Below, piece after piece: positions 1-6,798 of a DNA stretch of 6,850 nt (the first letter of the stretch is position 1; every line of letters begins with the position of its first letter). The notes beneath the pieces were generated by a model. It was not told the DNA's origin. It was given only the letters and a program-made list of their open reading frames with translations, and made no database searches. Both the position numbers and the translations under genes were made by a program. Source of the stretch: Flavobacteriales bacterium UBA5869 (GTDB taxonomy: Bacteria > Bacteroidota > Bacteroidia > Flavobacteriales_D > Crocinitomicaceae); assembly GCA_002432565.1 (NCBI GenBank), contig DJFP01000229.1, positions 1 through 6,850 on the forward strand, given 5' to 3'.

Positions 1-656
1 GTATTCTCAATGATTTTTGCAGCTTCAGCCACTTTAATAGAAGCCGCACGGTGTACTCCGGCAGCAACTACCAATTCATAGGTTTTTGCTATTTCTTCCA
101 GGGATTCTTCGCAGCATCCGGAAACGACTTTCACGACATTTTGAAGCGTGTGTTCTTTGTCTCCCGGGTTGATTCGCTCCGGTGAATAACCCACTTTGAA
201 ATCTTCCCGGAACTTCAATCCGGAAATTTCTTCCAGGACCGGAATACAGTCTTCTTCCGTACACCCAGGGTATACCGTAGATTCAAAAACGACGTAATCT
301 CCTTTTTTCAAAACCTGGGCAACTGTTTTGGATGCTCCTAAAAGCGGTCTCAAATCCGGAAGGTTTGCATCGTCGATTGGCGTTGGAACAGCAACTATAT
401 AGAACTGAACGTCTCTCAGGTCTTCTATATCTGCTGTGAAATGAATGTCACAACCATCAAAAGCACTGGATTCCAACTCATTGCTCGGATCTTTTTTGTT
501 GCGCATCAGGTCGACACGCGCCTGGTTGATATCAAAACCAACCACACTTATTTTCTTCGCAAATTCCAATGCAATCGGAAGTCCTACATATCCAAGGCCG
601 ATAACAGCCAGTTTCGCCTCTTTCGCTACTAATTTATTGTAAATTGAGCTGCTCAT
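1..656 (-). CDS. tviB: UDP-N-acetylhexosamine 6-dehydrogenase, TviB/WbpO type (3' end cut off by window edge)
   Basis: The first 218 residues are present; the family is usually about 420-430 residues, so roughly half is missing. It begins at ATG 656-654 (MSSSIYNKLVAKEAKLAVIG). Visible features are an N-terminal Rossmann fold with GLGYVG at residues 20-25, an acidic residue ending beta-2 (D42, in VVGFD) suited to NAD ribose binding, AVPTP at 89-93, STVYPG at 126-131, and YSPERINPGDK at 157-167. IKVAEAAKIIEN at 207-218 is the conserved Lys/Asn helix; the catalytic Cys lies beyond the edge. The PERINPGDK and STVYPG wording is typical of TviB/WbpO (UDP-GlcNAc or UDP-GalNAc to the 6-uronic acid, NAD-dependent, cytoplasmic) rather than UDP-glucose dehydrogenases; the exact sugar is not decided by sequence. 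The start overlaps the upstream oxidoreductase gene by 23 nt in another frame, so translational coupling is likely. The symbol means family resemblance, not proven orthology. Confidence 0.9.
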   Translation of the reverse strand, partial: MSSSIYNKLVAKEAKLAVIGLGYVGLPIALEFAKKISVVGFDINQARVDLMRNKKDPSNELESSAFDGCDIHFTADIEDLRDVQFYIVAVPTPIDDANLPDLRPLLGASKTVAQVLKKGDYVVFESTVYPGCTEEDCIPVLEEISGLKFREDFKVGYSPERINPGDKEHTLQNVVKVVSGCCEESLEEIAKTYELVVAAGVHRAASIKVAEAAKIIEN

Positions 657-1674
657 TTCTTACTTTATAAATACGTTCAATAATCTCTACTACTTTCAAT
701 CCTTCCAAAGCATTGGTCGTAGCTGAAGTGCGTCCTTTCAGGGTATCGATAACGTTTGTTATCACGTAGTGGTGGTTTGCCGCCGAACCTTTATATGCTC
801 CGTAATCGTTACCAGGATTTGTAGGCGCAAGTTCCGGCATTTCATACCCCGGAATGTTGCAAACTTCTACTTCATTCATATACTGACCACCGATTTTCAC
901 ACTTCCGTTCTTTCCGACGATTGTCATGGAACTTTCCAGGTTGCGGTCTGCCACTGCTGTGGAATAATTGATACATCCCATTCCCCCGTTGATGAAATCA
1001 AAGCTTACAAAGCCCGAATCTTCAAAATCGGTAGAGTCTTTGTGGGTAAAATCCGCAAATTTCCCCTGGATATTGTCGATATCACCGAATAACCAATACA
1101 TAATATCAATGAAGTGTGAGAACTGCGTAAACAAAGTCCCGCCGTCCAGATCTTTGGTTCCTTTCCAGCCGCCAGCTTTGTAATAGCGCTCATCTCGGTT
1201 CCAGTAGCAGTTTAGCTGTACCATAAAAATATCACCCAGTACTTTACTCTCGATCAGGTCCTTGATCCACTCACTTGGTGGTGAATAGCGGTTCTGCATC
1301 ACGCAGAAAACCTGTTTGGACTGCTGCAATGATTTAAAAATCACTTTTTCGCACTGGTCCTTGGTTAAACCCATAGGCTTTTCCACCACCACGTGCTTTT
1401 TATTCTCCAGTCCGGCCAAAGCCTGTTCCGCGTGCAATCCGTTCGGAGTACACACATTCAACACATCAAACTCAATCCCTGAAGCAAGCAGTTCTTCCAA
1501 TGTACGGAAGAAAGGAACGTTAAAGTCTGTAGCAGCACATTCTTCAATCGAACGGATATCGATCATGGCTACCAACTCTGCTTCCGGGTCTCTTCGGACC
1601 ATTTCAGCATGTCTTTTACCGATGTGTCCGGCCCCAAGAATGGCAAACTTTACTTTGTGATTTTCTGGTATCAT
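634..1674 (-). CDS. wbpB: Gfo/Idh/MocA oxidoreductase, WbpB/WlbA type (UDP-N-acetyl-2-amino-2-deoxyglucuronate 3-dehydrogenase)
   Basis: 346 residues, about normal length for the family. The N-terminal Rossmann fold shows GAGHIG at residues 14-19, then CTPNGLHAEQAL at 75-86 and the signature EKP at 98-100, whose Lys is the usual active-site lysine. The C-terminal alpha/beta domain contains YWNRDERYYKAGGWKGT at 157-173 and DGGTLFTQFSHFID at 177-190, with H187 and D190 in the usual catalytic/substrate positions. This wording is characteristic of WbpB/WlbA, which oxidise C3 of UDP-GlcNAcA ahead of a PLP aminotransferase on the way to diacetamido-uronic acids. Its neighbour makes the uronic acid, which supports this. 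I chose ATG 1674 (MIPENHK); an in-frame TTG three codons upstream (1683) is less likely. A Bacteroidota-type -7 element lies about 40 nt upstream. It appears to be the first gene of a leftward transcript. The exact product is inferred from family and context. Confidence 0.9.
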   Translation of the reverse strand: MIPENHKVKFAILGAGHIGKRHAEMVRRDPEAELVAMIDIRSIEECAATDFNVPFFRTLEELLASGIEFDVLNVCTPNGLHAEQALAGLENKKHVVVEKPMGLTKDQCEKVIFKSLQQSKQVFCVMQNRYSPPSEWIKDLIESKVLGDIFMVQLNCYWNRDERYYKAGGWKGTKDLDGGTLFTQFSHFIDIMYWLFGDIDNIQGKFADFTHKDSTDFEDSGFVSFDFINGGMGCINYSTAVADRNLESSMTIVGKNGSVKIGGQYMNEVEVCNIPGYEMPELAPTNPGNDYGAYKGSAANHHYVITNVIDTLKGRTSATTNALEGLKVVEIIERIYKVRNEQLNLQ

Positions 1675-1712
1675 ATTATTCAATGCTCTTTATCGACTGG
1701 TATTTGAAAGCC

Positions 1713-1741
1713 CAAAAGTAATTAAAATTGCTTGGAATAAA
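1713..1741 (-). promoter_or_regulatory. possible Bacteroidota-type promoter for the wbpB-tviB transcript
   Basis: Read on the minus strand, TACTTTTG (1720-1713) matches the Bacteroidota -7 consensus TAnnTTTG exactly. A TTTA (1741-1738), one base off the -33 TTTG, lies 17 nt upstream, slightly closer than the usual spacing. The -7 box is about 38 nt before ATG 1674, which would leave a short 5' leader. Such short motifs arise by chance in AT-rich DNA, so this is tentative. Confidence 0.35.
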
Positions 1742-2022
1742 GTGGTGTGAAGCAAATTCAGAGTTCGCTTTGTTTTACTGAATAGTTTCTCAGATCGTAA
1801 AATCTTTACGAAGCCGGAACGTAATTTTGCAGAGATTTCAAACAGGGAACATGAATTAACTTAAATTTACGCACTTTTTCACATAAATGTGTATTTTTTA
1901 GTATTTTCGGGAAGTTGTAACCAAAAGTACTGCCCGCATTATGAATTAAACACAAATCCACTGGCCGACACTTAGGGAAACGGCTTTCACTGAATCACAT
2001 TCAGCGATACATCATTTAAGAA

Positions 2023-2086
2023 CCCGGAAACGGATACCTGTAATTATCCTCTTTCCGATTTTCCGGCGAATTACAGGGTCACCGGG
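2023..2086. repeat. nested inverted repeat in the leader of the plus-strand operon
   Basis: Outer arms CCCGG (2023-2027) and CCGGG (2082-2086) enclose inner arms CCTGTAATT (2037-2045) and AATTACAGG (2069-2077). Both pairs are perfect, with a 9 nt and a 4 nt internal bulge between them and a 23 nt apical loop. As RNA this could form a two-part stem about 80-145 nt before the first gene of the operon; as DNA it could be a two-fold protein binding site. There is no T-run after it, so a terminator is unlikely. The function is unknown. Confidence 0.4.
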
Positions 2087-2166
2087 ACACGCTTTGCAGA
2101 AACAGGAAGCCGAAAATGTTCCTGCGGGGATTTTACCAGAGTAGGCAATACTTTTAATTCACTATC

Positions 2167-3334
2167 ATGAAAAAAAATCACTTATTTGCTGTCACTAACA
2201 GCTTTACTGAACACTAACCAATCTTTCTCACAGGAAAATGTCATCCCTGAAAACGGGAATGTGGGAATCGGAACAGGAACTACCGCACCCACAGCCCGCC
2301 TGCAGGTTGCGGGTTCAACCCGTATTGATTCTACGCTTACAGTTAATGATTCCGTAGTTATGGCAACCAGTGCCAGAGTCGGGGAAGATTTGAAGGTAGA
2401 CGGAAACCTTTATTTACCAAATATTCCCCAAATTGATGGGCTTCACGACGAAACCATCCTGGTTAGCGGAGCTGATGGAATTACTAAAAAACTAACTGCT
2501 ACTGCTTTAAAGGATATCGTATACCTGCGCAACTGTGACCTGGCAGGCGGAGTTGTTTCCAGTCCTTCCTGGGCAAACGGGCCCAACAAATTGTTCAGTG
2601 AATGTCCTGAAGTTTTGGTTGCGATTGGCCATAGCACACCCACCCGCAACCTGGATGTAAAAGGTGACATCAAAGCCAGTGCGCACATCTGGGCGAACAG
2701 CTCCATTTCTATCGGAGCGGATATGAACACTTTTTCCAGGCTAAACATTGTCAATACCAACCGCACCGCTGTTATTCAGGGGAATACAGTTGGAAACACC
2801 CAGCCTTATCAGCGTTTGATGTTCTTTGAGTACAACAACACGGACACTAAAATTATGGAGGTTGTAAATACGACAACAGGAATAACTCCTTTCGCACTTC
2901 ATTCTAATGGAGCAATGGACATTCACAACGGAACTTCACGGATTTTCCATTTGGGAACCGAAGGTTCTTTGGAGTTAAGAAGCGGCGCACTTCAGACATT
3001 CAAAGTTGAGACGGACGGTATGATCCGCGGGCGCAGAATGAAGCTGGATCTGGCAACCTGGTCAGATTATGTGTTCGAACCTACATACCAATTAATGCCT
3101 TTACATGAAGTGGAAGCATTTGTGAAGAAGGAAAAACACTTACCGAATGTTCCTTCTGAACAAGAATTAGTAGCCAATGGTGCAGATGTCATGGAGATCA
3201 ACAAAATGCTGATGGAGAAGGTAGAAGAACTGACCTTGTACCTGATCCAGCAGAACAAGGATACAGAAGCGTTAAAAACGCAATTGGAAGCATTGAAAGC
3301 GCAAGTGGTTGAATTGGAGAAAACAACGAAGTAA
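2167..3334 (+). CDS. secreted tail-fibre-like protein with coiled-coil C-terminus; signal peptide frameshifted at an A8 tract
   Basis: The main frame is open from 2186 to the stop at 3334, but its only early start is TTG 2186, inside a hydrophobic stretch. An ATG at 2167 followed by eight A's lies one base out of frame. Removing one A gives a normal Bacteroidota signal peptide, MKKITYLLSLTALL..., with likely cleavage at SFS/QEN, for 388 residues in total. As written, the ATG frame stops after 16 codons at 2215-2217. After the signal come a VGIGT...ARLQVAGSTRIDSTLTV segment of a kind common in Bacteroidota fibre-like proteins, a second LDVKGDIKAS repeat-like unit, beta-rich sequence, and the conserved end: EVEAFVKKEKHLPNVPSE (HLPNVPSE at about 324-331), then MEKVEELTLYLI and a heptad-like helix to about residue 388. 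This C-terminus resembles tail-fibre/S74-associated trimerising ends, without an obvious protease domain. The next gene starts 1 nt after the stop. The role is probably extracellular or surface; the precise function is unknown. Confidence 0.8.
2170..2177 (+). other. A8 homopolymer that puts ATG 2167 out of frame
   Basis: Eight consecutive A's follow the ATG directly. Seven (or ten) would join the ATG to the long downstream frame and restore a textbook signal peptide; eight leads to a stop 16 codons in. This could be an assembly or sequencing error, a real null or phase-variable allele, or a site of polymerase slippage that yields a mixture of in-frame and out-of-frame transcripts. Confidence 0.75.
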
Positions 3335-3335
3335 T

Positions 3336-5780
3336 ATGAAGTACTTATTCTTAGTCCTTTTGTTATTAGGGATAATAGCAAAAACAAGCGCACAGGAAAT
3401 GATGCTGAACGGGAGCTTTGAGGATTTTGATGGAAACCCGGATGGGGATACAGTTCCTTCTACTATAAATTATGCCGCCAATTGGGTCAATTTAAAAGGA
3501 TCATGTGATCTGGTACATCCTGATGTCCCTGTAGAGATGTCTGGAACTCCCTGTTTTGGAGTTGGCTGCGGTCGGTTTGGAGTATCTACTAGTGGATGGT
3601 CAGAATTCATGTATGGGAAAACCTTGCCATTAACAGCTGGTCAACTTTATGAGGTCTCATTTTGGATTCGCAAAGACTACCCAACAGACGTTCTTCGCAA
3701 AATTGGCCTGGTAATGACAGATTACGTTCCAACCACTAGTATTACGTCAGCAACACCTCTTATTTCCCACCGGGTTACAACAACTCAATGTGTGAAGTTA
3801 AAAGCCTGTTTTACCGCTCAGAGTAGCGCAACACATTATGTAACAATCGGTCCATTCGAAGGAGAAGGAACTTCGGAAAGTTTGGTTTACCTGGTAGACA
3901 GCGTCAGTGTAATGACCATCCCGTCAACAACACCAATGGCTCAGGCAAGTCTTACCGCCTCCGAACCGGTACTTTGTTTCGGTGAACAAGTGACTTTGGA
4001 TGGAACCGGATCTGCCAATGAGACTTCGTATGAATGGAAAATCTATAATATTACAAATGGGCCAAATCTTTTTTACAGTTCAGGGATTATCCAGGGTACC
4101 GCAGGTACTTTGACTCCAACTCTATCATTTCCGATTCCGGGTAGTTGTTACAGGGCGGAACTCACCGTTTACGGTGTCTGCAAAGATGTAGCCACGGTGG
4201 AGTTTTGTATTGCCGACCCCGATATTGATTTCGTCTTTGACGGAAACCCCGTTTGCGAGAATACCCCGGTTGATTTGCAGGTTACGGGTGATAATGGCTG
4301 GGTCTACACCTGGAAACAAGGAAATGACAGCTTAAGTTCGGGCCAGGGATTGAAGACTCTCACCGTCACTCCAACCATGGGGAACGGAATTTTTACCGTT
4401 ACGGTAACCACCCCGGAAGGCTGTACACATACCGAAGCCATTCACCTGAATGTAAACTCCCACGACAACCTGCCGCCCTGGATGGATGGAATTAACGGAA
4501 CGGGAGAATACACTTATTACGTGAGTCAGGGTGACGCAGTATTTTTTAATTCGCTTTTATCAAATGATCATATCAATGAAGAAATATTGTATTCAAATTA
4601 TAATACCATTCCCAATGGTTTTACATTTAACTATCCTCCACAATATGGAGGGCTTTTTTCTCTTAGTTGGGTAACTTCATATAACACTCCAACTGGAGAG
4701 TATCATTATTTCCTAACAGCTAATGATCAAAATGCTTGTGGTGTTGGAATTGATACATTCGATTTCAAAATTGTGGTGGTTTGTGACCAATGCAAGGTTT
4801 GTGTGGGGTTTGAAGACCGGACACCAGGCGGCACTCCTTTACCTCCCGAGACCAAAGCGGGCCGCTGTATCCAGGCAGGTTTTTCACAACCGGTAGTTAC
4901 CGGAACAGCAGATGTCTTGTTCCAGGCAGGAGTGGAAATCCTGGAAGGACCTTATTTTGAGGCGGGACCTGGTTATGAAGCAGTTATAGATCCATCAACT
5001 TGCATAACGGACTGTGAAGACTGCTGTACGGATTGGAACGGATTTACATATGATGAGATTCCCAACCCGGTCATTCTGAATTTTGACGACAACGACCCCA
5101 CCAATGACATCTTTCAGTTAACGGATATCAATCATCCTTTCTGTGCTTATGGTGCGCATTCGTTTCACCTGGAAATTGTCCGCTCCAATGCAGCCGCCAA
5201 TCCTCTCAACGCTATGACAGGTATGGAAGGCACCAGGTGTTGTGTTTTTGAATCACCGGCACCTGAAAATCCCATTCCTCACGCTAGTATTTGGTGGGAT
5301 GGTTATTGGACCAATGCCCAGGGAGATTACGTACATGCAGAGCCACAATCCTATACTTATATGATTGAGCTCTATGGCTGTAATGGAGCCTATTCAATTA
5401 TGCACGGGCAGCTGGCTATTCATACCGTGCTGAATCTTTCCCAGGATTCAACGGTTGAAGAAATCACCCAGCAGGAATTTGTGAATTCGTCCCTCACAGC
5501 TGAACAACAGGAAGAACTGAAAGCTTATGAGGCGGAGCGTCAACGACTGGATAAAGCAGTAAACCTATTCCCGAATCCCACAACCGACTTTGTGCGGATT
5601 TCAGGGATAGAACCCGATAAAGCTTATTACCAAGTGTTCGATGAGAAGGGCGTTATGCTTTCCCGCAAAGAGAAGCTGATAAATCAAAGCTTTTCCTTAA
5701 CAGATTATTCCAAGGGAACGTATTATATTCGTATATATTCCGGAACAACGTATGCTGTTCGGAAAGTTGTAAAAATGTAA
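3336..5780 (+). CDS. large multidomain type IX secretion substrate with type A C-terminal sorting domain
   Basis: 814 residues. Start ATG 3336 gives a clean signal peptide (MKYLFLVLLLLGII..., cleavage near TSA/QE, residue 19); an upstream in-frame ATG at 3309 would only add residues overlapping the previous gene. Apparent order: a jelly-roll, carbohydrate-binding-like module starting LNGSFEDFDG (about 21-200); two Ig/PKD-like domains (about 202-292 and 295-377); a cadherin/Ig-like segment with LTANDQNACGVG (about 378-480); a Cys-rich CDQCKVC followed by a 3-coathanger-like VLFQAGVEILEGPYFEAGPG (about 507-559); a CHU_C-like region with EIPNPVILNF, NDIF at 590 and WWDG at 653, to YGCNG at 680-684; an acidic helical linker; and the type A sorting domain from VNLFPNPTTD (742) to VRKVVKM (814). 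It should cross the outer membrane by the type IX system and be anchored or released. No enzyme motif is visible; an adhesin or polymer-binding role is inference. It is tightly packed between its neighbours (gaps of 1 and 2 nt). Confidence 0.9.
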   Translation: MKYLFLVLLLLGIIAKTSAQEMMLNGSFEDFDGNPDGDTVPSTINYAANWVNLKGSCDLVHPDVPVEMSGTPCFGVGCGRFGVSTSGWSEFMYGKTLPLTAGQLYEVSFWIRKDYPTDVLRKIGLVMTDYVPTTSITSATPLISHRVTTTQCVKLKACFTAQSSATHYVTIGPFEGEGTSESLVYLVDSVSVMTIPSTTPMAQASLTASEPVLCFGEQVTLDGTGSANETSYEWKIYNITNGPNLFYSSGIIQGTAGTLTPTLSFPIPGSCYRAELTVYGVCKDVATVEFCIADPDIDFVFDGNPVCENTPVDLQVTGDNGWVYTWKQGNDSLSSGQGLKTLTVTPTMGNGIFTVTVTTPEGCTHTEAIHLNVNSHDNLPPWMDGINGTGEYTYYVSQGDAVFFNSLLSNDHINEEILYSNYNTIPNGFTFNYPPQYGGLFSLSWVTSYNTPTGEYHYFLTANDQNACGVGIDTFDFKIVVVCDQCKVCVGFEDRTPGGTPLPPETKAGRCIQAGFSQPVVTGTADVLFQAGVEILEGPYFEAGPGYEAVIDPSTCITDCEDCCTDWNGFTYDEIPNPVILNFDDNDPTNDIFQLTDINHPFCAYGAHSFHLEIVRSNAAANPLNAMTGMEGTRCCVFESPAPENPIPHASIWWDGYWTNAQGDYVHAEPQSYTYMIELYGCNGAYSIMHGQLAIHTVLNLSQDSTVEEITQQEFVNSSLTAEQQEELKAYEAERQRLDKAVNLFPNPTTDFVRISGIEPDKAYYQVFDEKGVMLSRKEKLINQSFSLTDYSKGTYYIRIYSGTTYAVRKVVKM
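4635..4659 (+). other. terminator-like hairpin inside the T9SS-protein gene
   Basis: CCTCCA (4635-4640) and TGGAGG (4646-4651) form a perfect 6-bp stem with a 5-nt loop, followed after two bases by six T's (4654-4659). It resembles a weak intrinsic terminator but sits mid-gene in codons for YPPQYGGLF, within a locally AT-rich stretch. The stem is short and may be coincidental. Confidence 0.3.
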
Positions 5781-5782
5781 AG

Positions 5783-6289
5783 ATGCTATTCATCAAAAGA
5801 TACCAATTGCTAACCCCGGCACTTATTGCCGGGGTTAGCATCTTGTTTTCCTGTAAAAAGGAAAAGACACCAATAATTCCCAGTGTTCCAGAGCCAACCC
5901 TATGGGAGAAGGTAAATGGTCAATACAAGGTCTACGATACTACAGGTATTTATTTGTACGATATGAATATTGTTCATATTCATGTAAGTGACCAAGTTGA
6001 TTCATTACGTTTTGAAAATTTTGATGGAAAATTCACTTTTACTGTCAAACAATCCAGTCCTAATCCGAATAATTATCCGAATTTAGTTACTATTGGATTT
6101 CATAATCCAATTTTTGATACTAACTCAAAAAGATGGCAATTAGGAGGCGGAGCGGATAGCTATTATAATAGCTTTAATAACGATACAATTCCGCTCAAAT
6201 TTCAAATGACAAACATCAATTATTATATTTCAGACTTAACCCCCTACTATGCTTGTAATTGTAAACAGATAGCCGTTAAGCAGCATTAA
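5783..6289 (+). CDS. small lipoprotein, tandem paralogue copy 1 (unrecognised family)
   Basis: 168 residues. A signal sequence, MLFIKRYQLLTPALIAGV, ends in the lipobox ILFSC, with the lipidated Cys at 24 followed by KKEKTP and a Pro-rich linker; it is probably anchored in the outer membrane. The mature part of about 145 residues has WEKVNGQYKVYDTTG (41-55), YLYDM (57-61), RFENFDGKFTFT (76-87), KRWQLGG, NNDTI, TNINYYI and the end YYACNCKQIAVKQH, with a CxC pair at 158/160. The alternating beta-like pattern suggests a small beta sandwich or barrel, but I recognise no family and assign no function. It starts 2 nt after the T9SS gene. The start is supported by all three paralogues, which share an ATG-xxx-TTC-AT(C/T) opening. 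The first 60 nt contain a very strong palindrome (5808-5840). The gene is visibly more AT-rich than the upstream T9SS gene. Confidence 0.85.
   Translation: MLFIKRYQLLTPALIAGVSILFSCKKEKTPIIPSVPEPTLWEKVNGQYKVYDTTGIYLYDMNIVHIHVSDQVDSLRFENFDGKFTFTVKQSSPNPNNYPNLVTIGFHNPIFDTNSKRWQLGGGADSYYNSFNNDTIPLKFQMTNINYYISDLTPYYACNCKQIAVKQH
5808..5840. repeat. strong GC-rich hairpin inside the signal-peptide codons of lipoprotein copy 1
   Basis: GCTAACCCCGGCA (5809-5821) pairs perfectly with TGCCGGGGTTAGC (5827-5839) across the loop CTTAT, with a further T5808-A5840 pair, giving 14 bp. It is followed by the T-rich stretch ATCTTGTTTTC, so it could act as a partial terminator or attenuator after the T9SS gene. 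It lies wholly within codons 9-20. A related palindrome occurs at the same place in copy 3 but not in copy 2. Confidence 0.75.
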
Positions 6290-6293
6290 GAAA

Positions 6294-6794
6294 ATGAAAT
6301 TCATTCAAAAATGTGAGTTACGCATGGCTATTTTTATTAGTATGGTTAATATCTTGTTTTCATGTTCAAAGGAGAAAACACCGACTCCCGCTACACCGGT
6401 GCCCACCAAATGGGAAAAGATTGCAGGGCATTATAAAGTATTTGATACTACCGGAGTCTATTTATATGATATGGACTTGGTTCATACTCATAACAATGTT
6501 ACCAATCGAGATTCGATCCGATTCGAAAATTTTGATGGAGAATTTACTTTTACAACAAAACAACTTGAAGCTAGTAATTTACCCATGTTTGTTCAAATTG
6601 GGGGAGGGGATACTTTGTATGATTCCAACAACAAAAGATGGAAAGTAAGTGCCGGGATTTCTGATTATTATAATAATTGGAACAACGATACAATTAAACT
6701 TCGTTTTAATAAGACCAATATCAATTATTACATCCAGGATGTAACACCTTATTACGCTTGTGAGTGTAAACAAATTGCGGTAAAGCAGCATTAA
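6294..6794 (+). CDS. small lipoprotein, tandem paralogue copy 2
   Basis: 166 residues, 4 nt after copy 1. The signal sequence MKFIQKCELRMAIFISMV ends in ILFSC with the lipidated Cys again at residue 24, then SKEKTP and a Pro/Thr-rich linker. The mature domain matches copy 1 over its whole length, well over half identical by eye: WEKIAGHYKVFDTTGVYLYDM, SIRFENFDGEFTFT, a Gly-rich QIGGGD loop, YDSNNKRW, DYYNNWNNDTI, TNINYYI, and YYACECKQIAVKQH at the end (CxC at 156/158). The most variable parts are the Pro-rich linker and the loops after VHTH and after TTKQ. Unlike copies 1 and 3 it has no palindrome in the signal-peptide region. The last four codons before the shared KQH (QIAV) are all spelled differently from copy 1 yet encode the same residues, which points to selection on the protein. 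The function is unknown. Confidence 0.85.
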   Translation: MKFIQKCELRMAIFISMVNILFSCSKEKTPTPATPVPTKWEKIAGHYKVFDTTGVYLYDMDLVHTHNNVTNRDSIRFENFDGEFTFTTKQLEASNLPMFVQIGGGDTLYDSNNKRWKVSAGISDYYNNWNNDTIKLRFNKTNINYYIQDVTPYYACECKQIAVKQH

Positions 6795-6798
6795 ACGA

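Larger units (their letters stand above)
1675..2166. other. divergent intergenic region, no gene seen
   Basis: About 490 bp separate the leftward sugar genes from the rightward surface-protein operon. No reading frame here has a plausible protein. It contains the minus-strand promoter candidate at 1713-1741, a plus-strand TAATTTTG (1822-1829) that fits a -7 box but lacks a well-spaced -33 TTTG, a small perfect hairpin CTGAAT/ATTCAG (1990-1995 with 1999-2004), and the larger nested inverted repeat at 2023-2086. TACTTTTA at 2149-2156 is near the -7 consensus but only 10 nt before the ATG at 2167. The plus-strand transcription start therefore cannot be placed from sequence; if it is far upstream, the operon has a long structured leader. 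Confidence 0.6.

Noticed and set aside
441..1660. Plus-strand open frames across the sugar genes, and minus-strand frames across 2443-6809
   Set aside because: They are shadows antiparallel to or out of phase with well-supported genes, and their translations show no domain or signal features.
1675..1683. In-frame TTG at 1683 as the start of the wbpB-like gene
   Set aside because: ATG at 1674 lies three codons later and still leaves a normal lead-in to the Rossmann fold; TTG adds only MNN.
1880..1898. CACAT/ATGTG hairpin followed by a T-run as a terminator
   Set aside because: The stem has only five weak pairs and there is no gene on either strand ending nearby for it to terminate.
1851..1949. 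Two copies of ATGAATTAA (1851-1859 and 1941-1949), each a minimal ATG-AAT-stop reading frame
   Set aside because: Nine AT-rich bases repeated once in 100 bp is expected by chance, and nothing else around them matches.
3309..3335. Upstream ATG 3309 as the start of the T9SS gene
   Set aside because: It overlaps the previous gene and puts a charged stretch in front of a signal peptide that is complete from ATG 3336.
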